Shown here one piece after another: positions 1 to 7,390 of a DNA stretch of 64,000 nt. Position numbers and translations under genes: made by a program. The notes below the pieces were generated by a model that was not told where the DNA came from, did no database searches, and saw only the letters and a list, made by a program, of their open reading frames with translations. Source of the DNA: CAYRHN01 sp964424115 (GTDB lineage: Bacteria; Chloroflexota; Anaerolineae; Anaerolineales; Anaerolineaceae); the NCBI GenBank assembly GCA_964424115.1, contig CAYRHN010000015.1, positions 1 to 64,000 of the forward strand, given 5' to 3'. The stretch's first letter is position 1; every line of letters begins with the position of its first letter.

Positions 1-74
1 ATCCCGCTTCTTCTTCCTCCTCCTGACTTTCGCTCAAAGAGCCAAAGTCCAGGCCATTTTTTGTTGGTCTCGAG

Positions 75-731
75 TCAATTTCCAAACTGAACGTACCCGT
101 TTGGATGCGCATACAAACTAAAAGCTAACCAGGAAGGATCATCTGGATTCAGGCTGCGGATCTGTTGCCGGGCACCAAGCACCGCCCGGCCCACAGTCTG
201 CCCGTGGAGTAAATTTTCATAGAATTGCCGGGCAAATTCAAAACCCATCCGTTCATTGACCGGCCAGAGCGGACTTATGAACGCGCCACAGTGGCAGTCG
301 CTCACCCATTTTTTGGCCCAACCACCCAACCCAGTCAAATTCCAATCCTGCAGGTCTCGCTGGATACAATTCATAAAGATCAACGGCCGCGCCTGGCGAA
401 TCTTTGCACAGAGCTGACCGGTGAGATCCGAGGCCTGCAAGGAAGTCTGACCCGGAAGCACCAATGCTGGGTCGCCAGGTTGTCCAGGATCACTTTGACC
501 ATTCCCTGTAAAATGCCAGAGTTGGATATCGCCGGCTTCAAGCAAGCGCTCCAACACAGAGCGATTGGCGGAACGCGGTGTGCGATCACTGATCCCGGGT
601 TTGCTGGCGCACAACGCAGATAAATACCTGCATTCATCCTCTGCCTCTGACGAGGAACCACCTGGCAGACCATCCTCCGATTTGATGCATGCACCATATC
701 CGATAAAAATCCGGTCAGCTGGACCTCGGTC
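75..731 (-). pseudogene. CHAT-domain (caspase-like) protein remnant, 5' truncated
   Basis: An open frame of 218 codons contains no ATG; the earliest possible start is a TTG at 614, yet recognisable CHAT sequence (IFIGYG, then LPGGSSSEAEDE) already lies upstream of it. An in-frame stop at 732-734 cuts the frame off, so the N-terminal part is missing. The C-terminal half fits the CHAT fold: LIFMNCIQRD, LTGLGGWAKKWV, GAFISPLWPVNER, FARQFYENLLHGQ and DPSWLAFSLYAHPN. Compared with the usual GHG and NACxS motifs, the His position is Asn (FTGNG) and the Cys position appears to be Ile, with a Cys one residue earlier. After the stop, another frame stays open to base 1 with an acidic tail, suggesting a second frameshift. 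Most likely a decaying CHAT gene; a TTG-started short protein cannot be excluded. Confidence 0.55.
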
Positions 732-770
732 TCACGGCATCCATATCATAGATTTCCAACACGGAGGGCA

Positions 771-798
771 TTGTCCGGGGGTTCCTCCGGTGTATAAT
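771..798 (+). promoter_or_regulatory. Putative promoter of the lactate permease gene
   Basis: A -35-like TTGTCC (771-776) and a perfect TATAAT (793-798) are separated by 16 bp. The predicted transcript would start near 805 and give a leader of about 44 nt before the ATG at 849. Confidence 0.5.
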
Positions 799-848
799 AC
801 CCCTCATCCGACGCCACATCCGGGAACCTCTTTACCAGGCCGCTTCTT

Positions 849-2360
849 ATGAATTTCTTCCTCGCCACGCTCCCAATCACCCTTGTTCTATGCCTGATCC
901 TCTTCTTCCACTGGCGCGGACCGCAAGCCGGACTTGCTGGCTGGGTATGTGGATTCGTGATCGCCTTGCTCGCATTCGGCCTTAACTGGCAGGTGCTTTG
1001 GGTTTCTCAGATCAAAGGCCTGCTGGTGGCTGTCAATTCATTGATGCTGCTCTGGCCAGCCTTGTTCCTTTATTTCTTGGTGGATGGGGTCGGCGGAATT
1101 TCTGCCATCGCCCTGGCATTACAAAACTCGATCAAAGACCGCGGCATCCTGCTGGTGACCATGGCCTGGGCTTTTGCCTCTCTGGTGGAGGGCGTGGCAG
1201 GTTTTGGCATGCCGATCGCGATCCTGGCACCGCTGCTGCTGGCGCTGGGGGTTTCTCCGCTGATCGCTGTAGCTGCGCCTGCCATCGGACATTCCTGGGC
1301 AGTCACCTTTGGCGGCATGGGGATTGTTTACCAGGTATTGACCGGCGTAACCGCCATGGATCCCGGCGAACTGGCTCCCTGGGTATTATTATTGGACGGC
1401 GTTGCCTGCCTGGCCTGCGGGTTTTCCGCTGCGGCGCTGCTTCGCCAGCTCCATCACTGGAAAGCCATCCTGGCCATCGGTTTGACGATGATCGCTGGGG
1501 AGTCGCTTACTGTGCTGGTGGGCCTGCGTTCTTTAGGTACTTTCATGGGAGCCGCGGCAGGGTTGGGCATGGGCATTTTGTTGGGTCGGCACGGCAGCCA
1601 GGAATTCCCGACGCCGAACGTCAATCAATCTGCTTATCACAAAGCCTTGTTGGCCTACGGCCTGGCTATCTCAATAGCGATCTTGATTGGAGTATTTCCC
1701 CAGGTTAACAATTTCTTGGGACAGGTCGCGCTTATCCCCCATTTTCCACAGGTAGCCACCGAGACAGGCAGTATTACCCAGGCCGGTTCCGGCCAGATCA
1801 TTCGCCCCTTGATCCACCAGGGGATCTTCCTGCTGCTCAGCGCCTTGATCAGCTACCGCTTATGGCGCGTGCGCAGAGATATCAGCTCGGGTACCTGGCG
1901 CGCGGCCTTTACCCGGACGGTTCGCGCTGCTGCGCCTCCCAGTCTGACCATCCTGACCATGGTCGGTCTGGCGCAGATCATGGAACATACCGGCATGACC
2001 ATGCTGCTGGCCCGCGGTCTGATCGATGTTCTTGGCCCTGTCTATCCGCTGGCCTCTCCGCTGGTCGGCATCCTGGGAGCTTTTACCACAGGCAGTAATA
2101 ACAACTCAAATGTGCTTTTCGGCATGGTCCAGAAAAATACCGCCCTTCTCCTGGGTGCAAAACCTGAAGTGTTGGTGGCGGCGCAAACCATTGGCGGCGG
2201 GCTGGGTAGCATGCTTGCCCCTGCCAAGATCATTGTTGGTTGCAGCACGATCGGGCAGCAAAAGCTTCTGGGAGAAGTGCTGCGCAAAACGATCCCGGTT
2301 GGCATCCTGGTCGGTCTGACGACCGGCTTGCTGGCTTTAGGGTTATCGCTGCTGGTCTAA
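849..2360 (+). CDS. L-lactate permease family transporter (LctP)
   Basis: A 503-residue integral membrane protein of the LctP family, which carries lactate/glycolate-type hydroxy-acids across the cytoplasmic membrane with protons. Family hallmarks are the central LVEGVAGFGMPIAIL and PAIGHSWAVTFGGMG segments and the C-terminal GAFTTGSNNNSN motif. Hydrophobic segments run along the whole length, and the protein is slightly shorter than the E. coli LldP type (about 550). The ATG at 849 follows a good promoter but only a weak ribosome site. The gene overlaps the end of the opposite-strand zinc-ribbon gene by 4 bp. No lactate dehydrogenase or regulator is adjacent, so the exact substrate is an inference from family. 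Confidence 0.88.
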   Translation: MNFFLATLPITLVLCLILFFHWRGPQAGLAGWVCGFVIALLAFGLNWQVLWVSQIKGLLVAVNSLMLLWPALFLYFLVDGVGGISAIALALQNSIKDRGILLVTMAWAFASLVEGVAGFGMPIAILAPLLLALGVSPLIAVAAPAIGHSWAVTFGGMGIVYQVLTGVTAMDPGELAPWVLLLDGVACLACGFSAAALLRQLHHWKAILAIGLTMIAGESLTVLVGLRSLGTFMGAAAGLGMGILLGRHGSQEFPTPNVNQSAYHKALLAYGLAISIAILIGVFPQVNNFLGQVALIPHFPQVATETGSITQAGSGQIIRPLIHQGIFLLLSALISYRLWRVRRDISSGTWRAAFTRTVRAAAPPSLTILTMVGLAQIMEHTGMTMLLARGLIDVLGPVYPLASPLVGILGAFTTGSNNNSNVLFGMVQKNTALLLGAKPEVLVAAQTIGGGLGSMLAPAKIIVGCSTIGQQKLLGEVLRKTIPVGILVGLTTGLLALGLSLLV

Positions 2361-3553
2361 TGCTTCGCCGGGGGTAAAGGCGTCCAGTTCTGGGTTGAAC
2401 CGACGTTCGGGTCAAAAGTGGGATCATCGCTGAGAATATACTCTCCCAGGGGCGTTGACCAGGCCTGGGTGTAACCAGAGGGAAGCTCCACATTGCGTCC
2501 GGTGTTTGGATCGTAATATGGATCCACGCCGCGAATATATTGATCAAAATTCTCATTGACCCGGTCATAGACCGCTGAGCGAGCCTGCCAGCCCTGCATA
2601 TTCTCATCCATCATTTGATTAAAGTTCTGGCTGATCTGTCGGGAAATTGCACCAATCTGGTGGATCCCGCGGATGGTGTTGCTGGTTAATCCCTGGCTGA
2701 CCTGCCGGACAACTGCCGACCAGGCAGGGTTAATCTTGATCGACCCAAAAATGGTCCGGTAAAGTTCGCCAAAACCCTCCAAGGAATCGCGTCCTGCCCG
2801 GAAGGACGTCATATACCCCATACTCCAATAGACGCTTTCCATGCTGCCAAACACACCCGGCATGACCACCCGCGTGTACTCTCCCACCCCCGATATCTCT
2901 TCCGCTACCGGTTGGCGGTTGATCGAATAGTGCAGCCTCATCCGAACTGCGTCGGCGGAATACTGACCTCCCGGCGCTGCACCGGCCTGGTTACGGGTGG
3001 CGAGCTGCTGCAATTCCATGTTCGGGCCTTCATCTACAATTGTAAGGTCGGGGATCTGGCGGAATCGTGGGAGCACAAACTGGCGCATGGCATCCCGCGC
3101 CGATAACGGCTGGCGGACTTCATATCCGAAATATAGACTGCCGTCCGGCTTGGTCATCTGGATCATCGGATTATTCGTCCAGGTGAAGTACAGGATCGGT
3201 AAAGCTTCAAACGCCTCCAGACCTTTGGGATTGGCAAGTTGAAGCCACACTTGCGCTGGAGCAGCCGGGCGTTCCATTACCCAGGTCACCCCGCCGCTTA
3301 CCTGCCAATCCTGCGGCACAAGGATCGAAAAAGCCTCCACCCCTGACTGTGGATCATAATATGCGAACGGATTCAACGGTAGCCCGCTCGCCACCGCAAC
3401 CTGGCCTGATGCCGCTGGTGCATTCCCGGCAGACCGTTTCAAGATCAATTTTGCCCCACAGTGCTGGCAGGACAATTGCTCCCCGTGCATTTGCAGCGGT
3501 GCACCACAGCGCGGGCAATCCAGACGGATAAAATCATCCTGATTGGCGGACAT
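2357..3553 (-). CDS. N-terminal zinc-ribbon protein of unknown function
   Basis: A 398-residue protein that opens with a four-Cys zinc ribbon (CPRCGAPLQ and CQHCGAKL, within the first 35 residues). A roughly 200-residue alpha/beta region follows with phrases such as ILVPQDWQVSGGVTWVMERP. The C-terminal 90 residues have the pattern GVDPYYDPNTGRNVELPSGY and LGEYILSDDPTFDPN, a Tyr/Asp/Pro-rich module seen at the ends of other bacterial proteins of unknown role. No signal peptide or membrane segment is visible, so it is probably cytoplasmic. The start at 3553 is chosen because GAAGGGAT lies just upstream; an upstream start at 3586 has no ribosome site. I do not recognise a function. Confidence 0.75.
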   Translation of the reverse strand: MSANQDDFIRLDCPRCGAPLQMHGEQLSCQHCGAKLILKRSAGNAPAASGQVAVASGLPLNPFAYYDPQSGVEAFSILVPQDWQVSGGVTWVMERPAAPAQVWLQLANPKGLEAFEALPILYFTWTNNPMIQMTKPDGSLYFGYEVRQPLSARDAMRQFVLPRFRQIPDLTIVDEGPNMELQQLATRNQAGAAPGGQYSADAVRMRLHYSINRQPVAEEISGVGEYTRVVMPGVFGSMESVYWSMGYMTSFRAGRDSLEGFGELYRTIFGSIKINPAWSAVVRQVSQGLTSNTIRGIHQIGAISRQISQNFNQMMDENMQGWQARSAVYDRVNENFDQYIRGVDPYYDPNTGRNVELPSGYTQAWSTPLGEYILSDDPTFDPNVGSTQNWTPLPPAKH

Positions 3554-3652
3554 AGCACATCCCTTCCCGGTTGGTAAATCGCCCAACCCATTGTATTATG
3601 CGACTTTTAGAAGATAAAGTAAAGCAGGCAGCGGCCGGGAATTACAAAATAA

Positions 3653-3964
3653 CGGAATATCATTAATCCAGCCACCGGCAGCGTGATCTTCGAAATCCCG
3701 AAAGACCCGGCTTTCTCTTCATACATTTACAACAACCTCGAATTTTCTCCCAATGGCTCCCTTTTGATGATCCATCTCTACCGGTACAACGGCAGTGGAT
3801 ATAACGGAGAAGATGAGGAGACTGATTTCTATGATACCAGTGCCTGGGAACGGGTTCACACGATGAACATTCCCTGGTACAGCCCCTCCCATTTCACCGC
3901 GGATGGGCGAATGCTCGTTGCAAGAGGCGACGGCACGATCGATTTCTATGGCATTCAGCCATAA
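3653..3964 (+). pseudogene. Beta-propeller (WD40-like) gene fragment
   Basis: The frame opens after a stop at 3650-3652 and ends at 3964. It reads as the last one or two blades of a propeller protein: LEFSPNGSLLMIHLYRYN, then FYDTSAWERVHTMN, then HFTADGRMLVARGDGTIDFY. The only in-frame start is a GTG at 3683 with no ribosome site, and it falls inside a blade, so this looks like the 3' stump of a larger gene. The two flanking genes are on the opposite strand and intact. Could be a short real protein of 93 residues, but I think a remnant is more likely. Confidence 0.45.
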
Positions 3965-3975
3965 AGCCAGATTCT

Positions 3976-4302
3976 CTACCCCCGCCTGCCGTGCCAGAAC
4001 CGCTTCCAATCCTGATTGCTGGCCTGCAAAGCCAGGAAGGTATACAGTGAGCCTGTCCAGAAGCCCAATACCATCATTAAGACCACCCACAAAACGGAGG
4101 GCAAAAGCGCCTTTTCGCGATAAACGATCCAGCATGAGAACAGGGCGAAACCGACATAAAGGTCCACCAGAGAAACAATGCCCCACGGCATGGAGAGCAA
4201 CCTCGAACCTTCATCGGCAAAGTTCCCAGACATAAAAGCGTAGATCAGGATGCCGGTCATTGCCAGCAGTCCCAAAAGGGCTATGACCTTTGCGAATTTC
4301 AT
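3976..4302 (-). CDS. Small membrane protein, DUF1475-like
   Basis: A 108-residue protein with three hydrophobic segments: the N-terminal VIALLGLLAMTGILIYAF, a central segment around VDLYVGFALFSCWIVY and a third around VLWVVLMMVLGFWTGSLY. The SxPWGIVSLVDLYVGF phrase resembles the DUF1475 family found in bacteria and plants, whose function is unknown. The ATG at 4302 follows AAAGGAT. The gene lies 16 bp downstream of the P-type ATPase gene on the same strand, so the two are probably cotranscribed; that is weak evidence for an accessory role in cation transport or stress. Confidence 0.7.
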   Translation of the reverse strand: MKFAKVIALLGLLAMTGILIYAFMSGNFADEGSRLLSMPWGIVSLVDLYVGFALFSCWIVYREKALLPSVLWVVLMMVLGFWTGSLYTFLALQASNQDWKRFWHGRRG

Positions 4303-4318
4303 GGCTATCCTTTCTGCT

Positions 4319-6997
4319 TCAGCGCGATAGCTTGCGCCGCAGCCACTTTTCGAATTCAATGATCAGGTAAGCTGCCAGACTGACCGCCAGTACATCCAAC
4401 CATAAACCAAGCGGAATCGGAGCGCTGCCAAAAATTGAATTCATGAACGGTGCATAGGTGAAGAGCATCTGGATCAGCACCATAAAGGCGGCCCCACCCA
4501 CCGCCCATGGATTGGAGAAAAAGCCTAATTGAAAAGCTGACCGGGTAAGCGAGCGAGAATTGAACAGGTAAAAGATCTCAACAAAAATGACCACATTCAC
4601 CGCCACTGTGCGCGCTTCTGCTAAGGAGGCGCCCTGACCCAGTTCGTATTCAAAAAGGCCAAAAGCTCCAAGCAGGATGAAAATGCTCACCAGCACGATC
4701 CGCCAGATCAAGGTGCCGTCCAAAATCGCAGCAGCGGGATTGCGTGGTTTACGCTGCATTAGATCGGTCTCTTTGGGTTCCAGCGCGATCGTCATACCCA
4801 GCACCGCCGCAGTGATCATATTGATCCATAAGATTTGGATAGGCAAGATGGGCAGCGTAGCCCCGGTCACGATGGCGGCCAGCAATACCAGCCCTTCGCC
4901 AAGATTGGTAGGCAGCGTCCAGGAAATGAACTTGGTTAGGTTGTCGTACACCCCGCGGCCCTCTTCAATGGCTGCTTCAATGGAAGCGAAGTTGTCATCG
5001 GTCAGGATCATATTGGCAGCTTCTTTCGAGACATCTGTACCGGTGATCCCCATTGCGACCCCAATATTTGCCTGCTTAAGCGCCGGAGCATCATTTACGC
5101 CGTCGCCGGTCATCGCCACTACATTCCCCCGCGCCTGCAAAGCCTCTACCAGACGCAATTTTTGCTCCGGCGCAACACGCGCAAACACATTCACCGACTG
5201 CGCCTTCTCGATCAATTCATCATCGGAAAGTTTCGCCAGGTCGGCCCCGGTTAAAACAACCTCGCAATCTCCCCGGCACAGACCAATCTGCTGACCCACC
5301 GCCGCGGCAGTCAAAGCGTGGTCGCCAGTGATCATCTTAACCGTGATCCCTGCCTGTTGGCATGCCCGCACAGCAGATACCGCCTCCGGCCGGGGTGGAT
5401 CGATCATTCCTTGTAACCCAAGCAGGGTTAATCCAGCAATATCCTCAAAACCAATTTTCTTCAAACCTGGTTTTTCGATCCGCGCAAAGGCTAACACCCT
5501 CAGCCCCTGCAATGCCATGCGCTCCATCGCCTTCCGGAACACCTCGCTATTGCAGAGAACAACCTCCCCTGAAGCATTCAACACGCCCTCGCAACGCTCC
5601 AACAGCACTTCCGCCGCTCCCTTAACATAGATCCTCCCATCTTCATGCAGGGTTGTCATGAATTGGTGCTGTGAGTCAAAAGGAATCGCGTCCAACCGGG
5701 CAGAATATTCTCGGGGATCAGACGGCAGAGCTGCTTTGCGGGCTGCGGTCAACAAGGCCCCCTCTGTTGGGTCGCCTTGCACACCCCACACCCCATCCTT
5801 CTCCACCAGCTGGCTGTCGTTACATAATAATCCGGCCTGTAACGTTTCCAGCAATGCGGCATCCCGCGAAAGATCGGCAAGCCCTTCACCTGATCTGATT
5901 TCCCCAATCGGCTGGTACCCCCCTCCGCTGACAGAATATTTGCCAGCCAGGGTCTGGATCTCTTGCACCGTCATCTGGTTTTGCGTTAAAGTGCCGGTCT
6001 TATCCGAACAAATCACTGTCGTAGAACCCAGCGTCTCCACCGCGGGCAGGCTGCGAATAATCGCCTGGCGGCGTGCCATGCGCGAGACGCCAATCGCGAG
6101 AATGACGGTCATTGCTGCCGGCAATCCCTCTGGAATGGCGCCCACAGCCAGGGCAATCGCTGCCATCAAGGTTTCCACCACAGGCTGCCCGCGCAGTACG
6201 CCAATTCCAAAGGTCAACGCAGAGAGGATCAGGATCGCCACTAACAACACCTTGCTGAACTGAGCGATCTTGCGGGTAAGGGGCGTCTCCAGCTCTACCA
6301 CATTGGAGATCAGTTGAGAAATGCGGCCGATCTCGGTCTCATCGCCTGTCGCAACCACTAGGCCGGTTGCAGTGCCATACGTGACCAGGGTAGAAGCATA
6401 GACCATGTTGCGGCGTTCTGCTAGAACCGCATCGTGAGCAACCGCCTGAAGTGCATCTTTCTCCACCGGCAGCGACTCGCCGGTCAATGCCGCCTCGGTA
6501 ACCTGCAAATTACGGGCAGATACAAGGCGCATGTCTGCCGGGACCCGCGACCCGGCTTGAAGCTGGACAATATCTCCTGGAACAAGTTCTGCCGCTGGAA
6601 GGCGCAGCACTTTCCCGGCTCGGATCACCGCTGCTTCTGTCGTCATCGTCTTCATCAAGGCGGCAATGGATTGCTCGGCGCGGGATTCTTGAATATAACC
6701 GATCACCGCATTGATCAAGACCACCCCAAAGATCACCAATGCATCGGCAGGATCCTTTAATATGGCTGTCACCAGGGAGGCGATGATCAAAATAATCACC
6801 AGTGGATTGTTAAATTGCATTAAAAAGCGTTGGAAGGGGCTTTTTCCCTTTTTTGGGGTCAGCACATTCAAACCAAAACGCTCCTGGCGATGTTTAATCT
6901 CCAGGACATCTAGACCTCGCGTTTCATGGGTGTCGAGCAGGTCAATCACTTCTTCTATCGGGAGATGATGCCAGTGCTTTCCAAGCATTGAGTTCAT
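4319..6997 (-). CDS. P2-type cation-transporting ATPase (Ca2+-ATPase-like)
   Basis: An 892-residue P-type ATPase. Family signatures in order: N-terminal cation-ATPase domain (residues 1-70), actuator TGES (172-175), M4 PEGLP, phosphorylation site DKTGTLT (Asp332), KGAAE in the nucleotide domain, TGDGVNDAPALKQANIG in the hinge, and a C-terminal block of membrane helices. Layout and length match P2A pumps (SERCA/PMR1, and mycobacterial CtpF) that export Ca2+ or related divalent ions. In M6 the usual NxxTD ligand motif reads NMITAAVLG: Asn and Thr are kept but the Asp is Ala, so ion specificity is uncertain. The ATG at 6997 follows AAAGGA. A promoter with an inverted repeat just downstream lies at 7050-7112. 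A DUF1475-like gene follows directly. Confidence 0.9.
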   Translation of the reverse strand: MNSMLGKHWHHLPIEEVIDLLDTHETRGLDVLEIKHRQERFGLNVLTPKKGKSPFQRFLMQFNNPLVIILIIASLVTAILKDPADALVIFGVVLINAVIGYIQESRAEQSIAALMKTMTTEAAVIRAGKVLRLPAAELVPGDIVQLQAGSRVPADMRLVSARNLQVTEAALTGESLPVEKDALQAVAHDAVLAERRNMVYASTLVTYGTATGLVVATGDETEIGRISQLISNVVELETPLTRKIAQFSKVLLVAILILSALTFGIGVLRGQPVVETLMAAIALAVGAIPEGLPAAMTVILAIGVSRMARRQAIIRSLPAVETLGSTTVICSDKTGTLTQNQMTVQEIQTLAGKYSVSGGGYQPIGEIRSGEGLADLSRDAALLETLQAGLLCNDSQLVEKDGVWGVQGDPTEGALLTAARKAALPSDPREYSARLDAIPFDSQHQFMTTLHEDGRIYVKGAAEVLLERCEGVLNASGEVVLCNSEVFRKAMERMALQGLRVLAFARIEKPGLKKIGFEDIAGLTLLGLQGMIDPPRPEAVSAVRACQQAGITVKMITGDHALTAAAVGQQIGLCRGDCEVVLTGADLAKLSDDELIEKAQSVNVFARVAPEQKLRLVEALQARGNVVAMTGDGVNDAPALKQANIGVAMGITGTDVSKEAANMILTDDNFASIEAAIEEGRGVYDNLTKFISWTLPTNLGEGLVLLAAIVTGATLPILPIQILWINMITAAVLGMTIALEPKETDLMQRKPRNPAAAILDGTLIWRIVLVSIFILLGAFGLFEYELGQGASLAEARTVAVNVVIFVEIFYLFNSRSLTRSAFQLGFFSNPWAVGGAAFMVLIQMLFTYAPFMNSIFGSAPIPLGLWLDVLAVSLAAYLIIEFEKWLRRKLSR

Positions 6998-7049
6998 TTC
7001 TCGGTCCTTTTCGGTGTGAGTGGTTTATTAACCGTCAAAGCAATTTTCT

Positions 7050-7068
7050 ATTCTGATGAGAACAGAAT
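7050..7068. promoter_or_regulatory. Candidate operator: 6-bp inverted repeat
   Basis: ATTCTG and CAGAAT are separated by 7 bp. The repeat lies about 10-28 bp downstream of the expected transcription start of the ATPase gene (near 7077), a common place for a repressor site. No regulator gene is adjacent, so the binding protein is unknown. Confidence 0.3.
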
Positions 7069-7083
7069 CCCTATTTTCTGCAA

Positions 7084-7112
7084 AGTATAACAAAACCTCT
7101 TTCGCTCTTCAA
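7084..7112 (-). promoter_or_regulatory. Promoter of the cation ATPase gene
   Basis: On the minus strand TTGAAG (7112-7107) and TATACT (7089-7084) are spaced by exactly 17 bp. The leader to the ATG at 6997 would be about 80 nt. Confidence 0.55.
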
Positions 7113-7290
7113 GTTCTTTGTGCAATTTTTCGTGATTTATGCGCGTAAAAAATGAAGTTCTATGCTTGCGGGCAAGCACCCGATGATCCAATTCTAGCTG
7201 ATAGAATTGCTTGATTATGAAATATATCTGCATATAATAATTGTTAGAAACAGGTTGCCAGGTTTAAGACAAACGCACCTATTCTTTTGT

Positions 7291-7318
7291 TTGTTAAAAT
7301 TTGGAAATGGGATATGCT
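7291..7318 (+). promoter_or_regulatory. Possible promoter of the GGDEF/EAL gene
   Basis: TTGTTA (7291-7296) and TATGCT (7313-7318) are spaced by 16 bp. If this is used, transcription starts near 7325, which rules out the in-frame TTG at 7301 and supports the ATG at 7391. Confidence 0.35.
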
Positions 7319-7390
7319 GCTCTATTGCAGCAATTGCACCCTTCGATAATCATAAGAATAAGCCGCGTTTGGTTTGAAATATATATACTC

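Larger units (their letters stand above)
6998..7390. other. 393-bp AT-rich intergenic region with divergent promoters
   Basis: This is the longest gene-free stretch. It is clearly more AT-rich than its neighbours. It holds a convincing minus-strand promoter for the ATPase (7084-7112), an inverted repeat just downstream of that promoter's start point (7050-7068), and a weaker plus-strand promoter for the GGDEF/EAL gene (7291-7318). I see no RNA gene in it. Confidence 0.6.

Noticed and set aside
7048..7233. A 61-codon minus-strand open frame in the AT-rich region
   Set aside because: It overlaps the ATPase promoter, has no ribosome site and its composition is that of AT-rich non-coding DNA.
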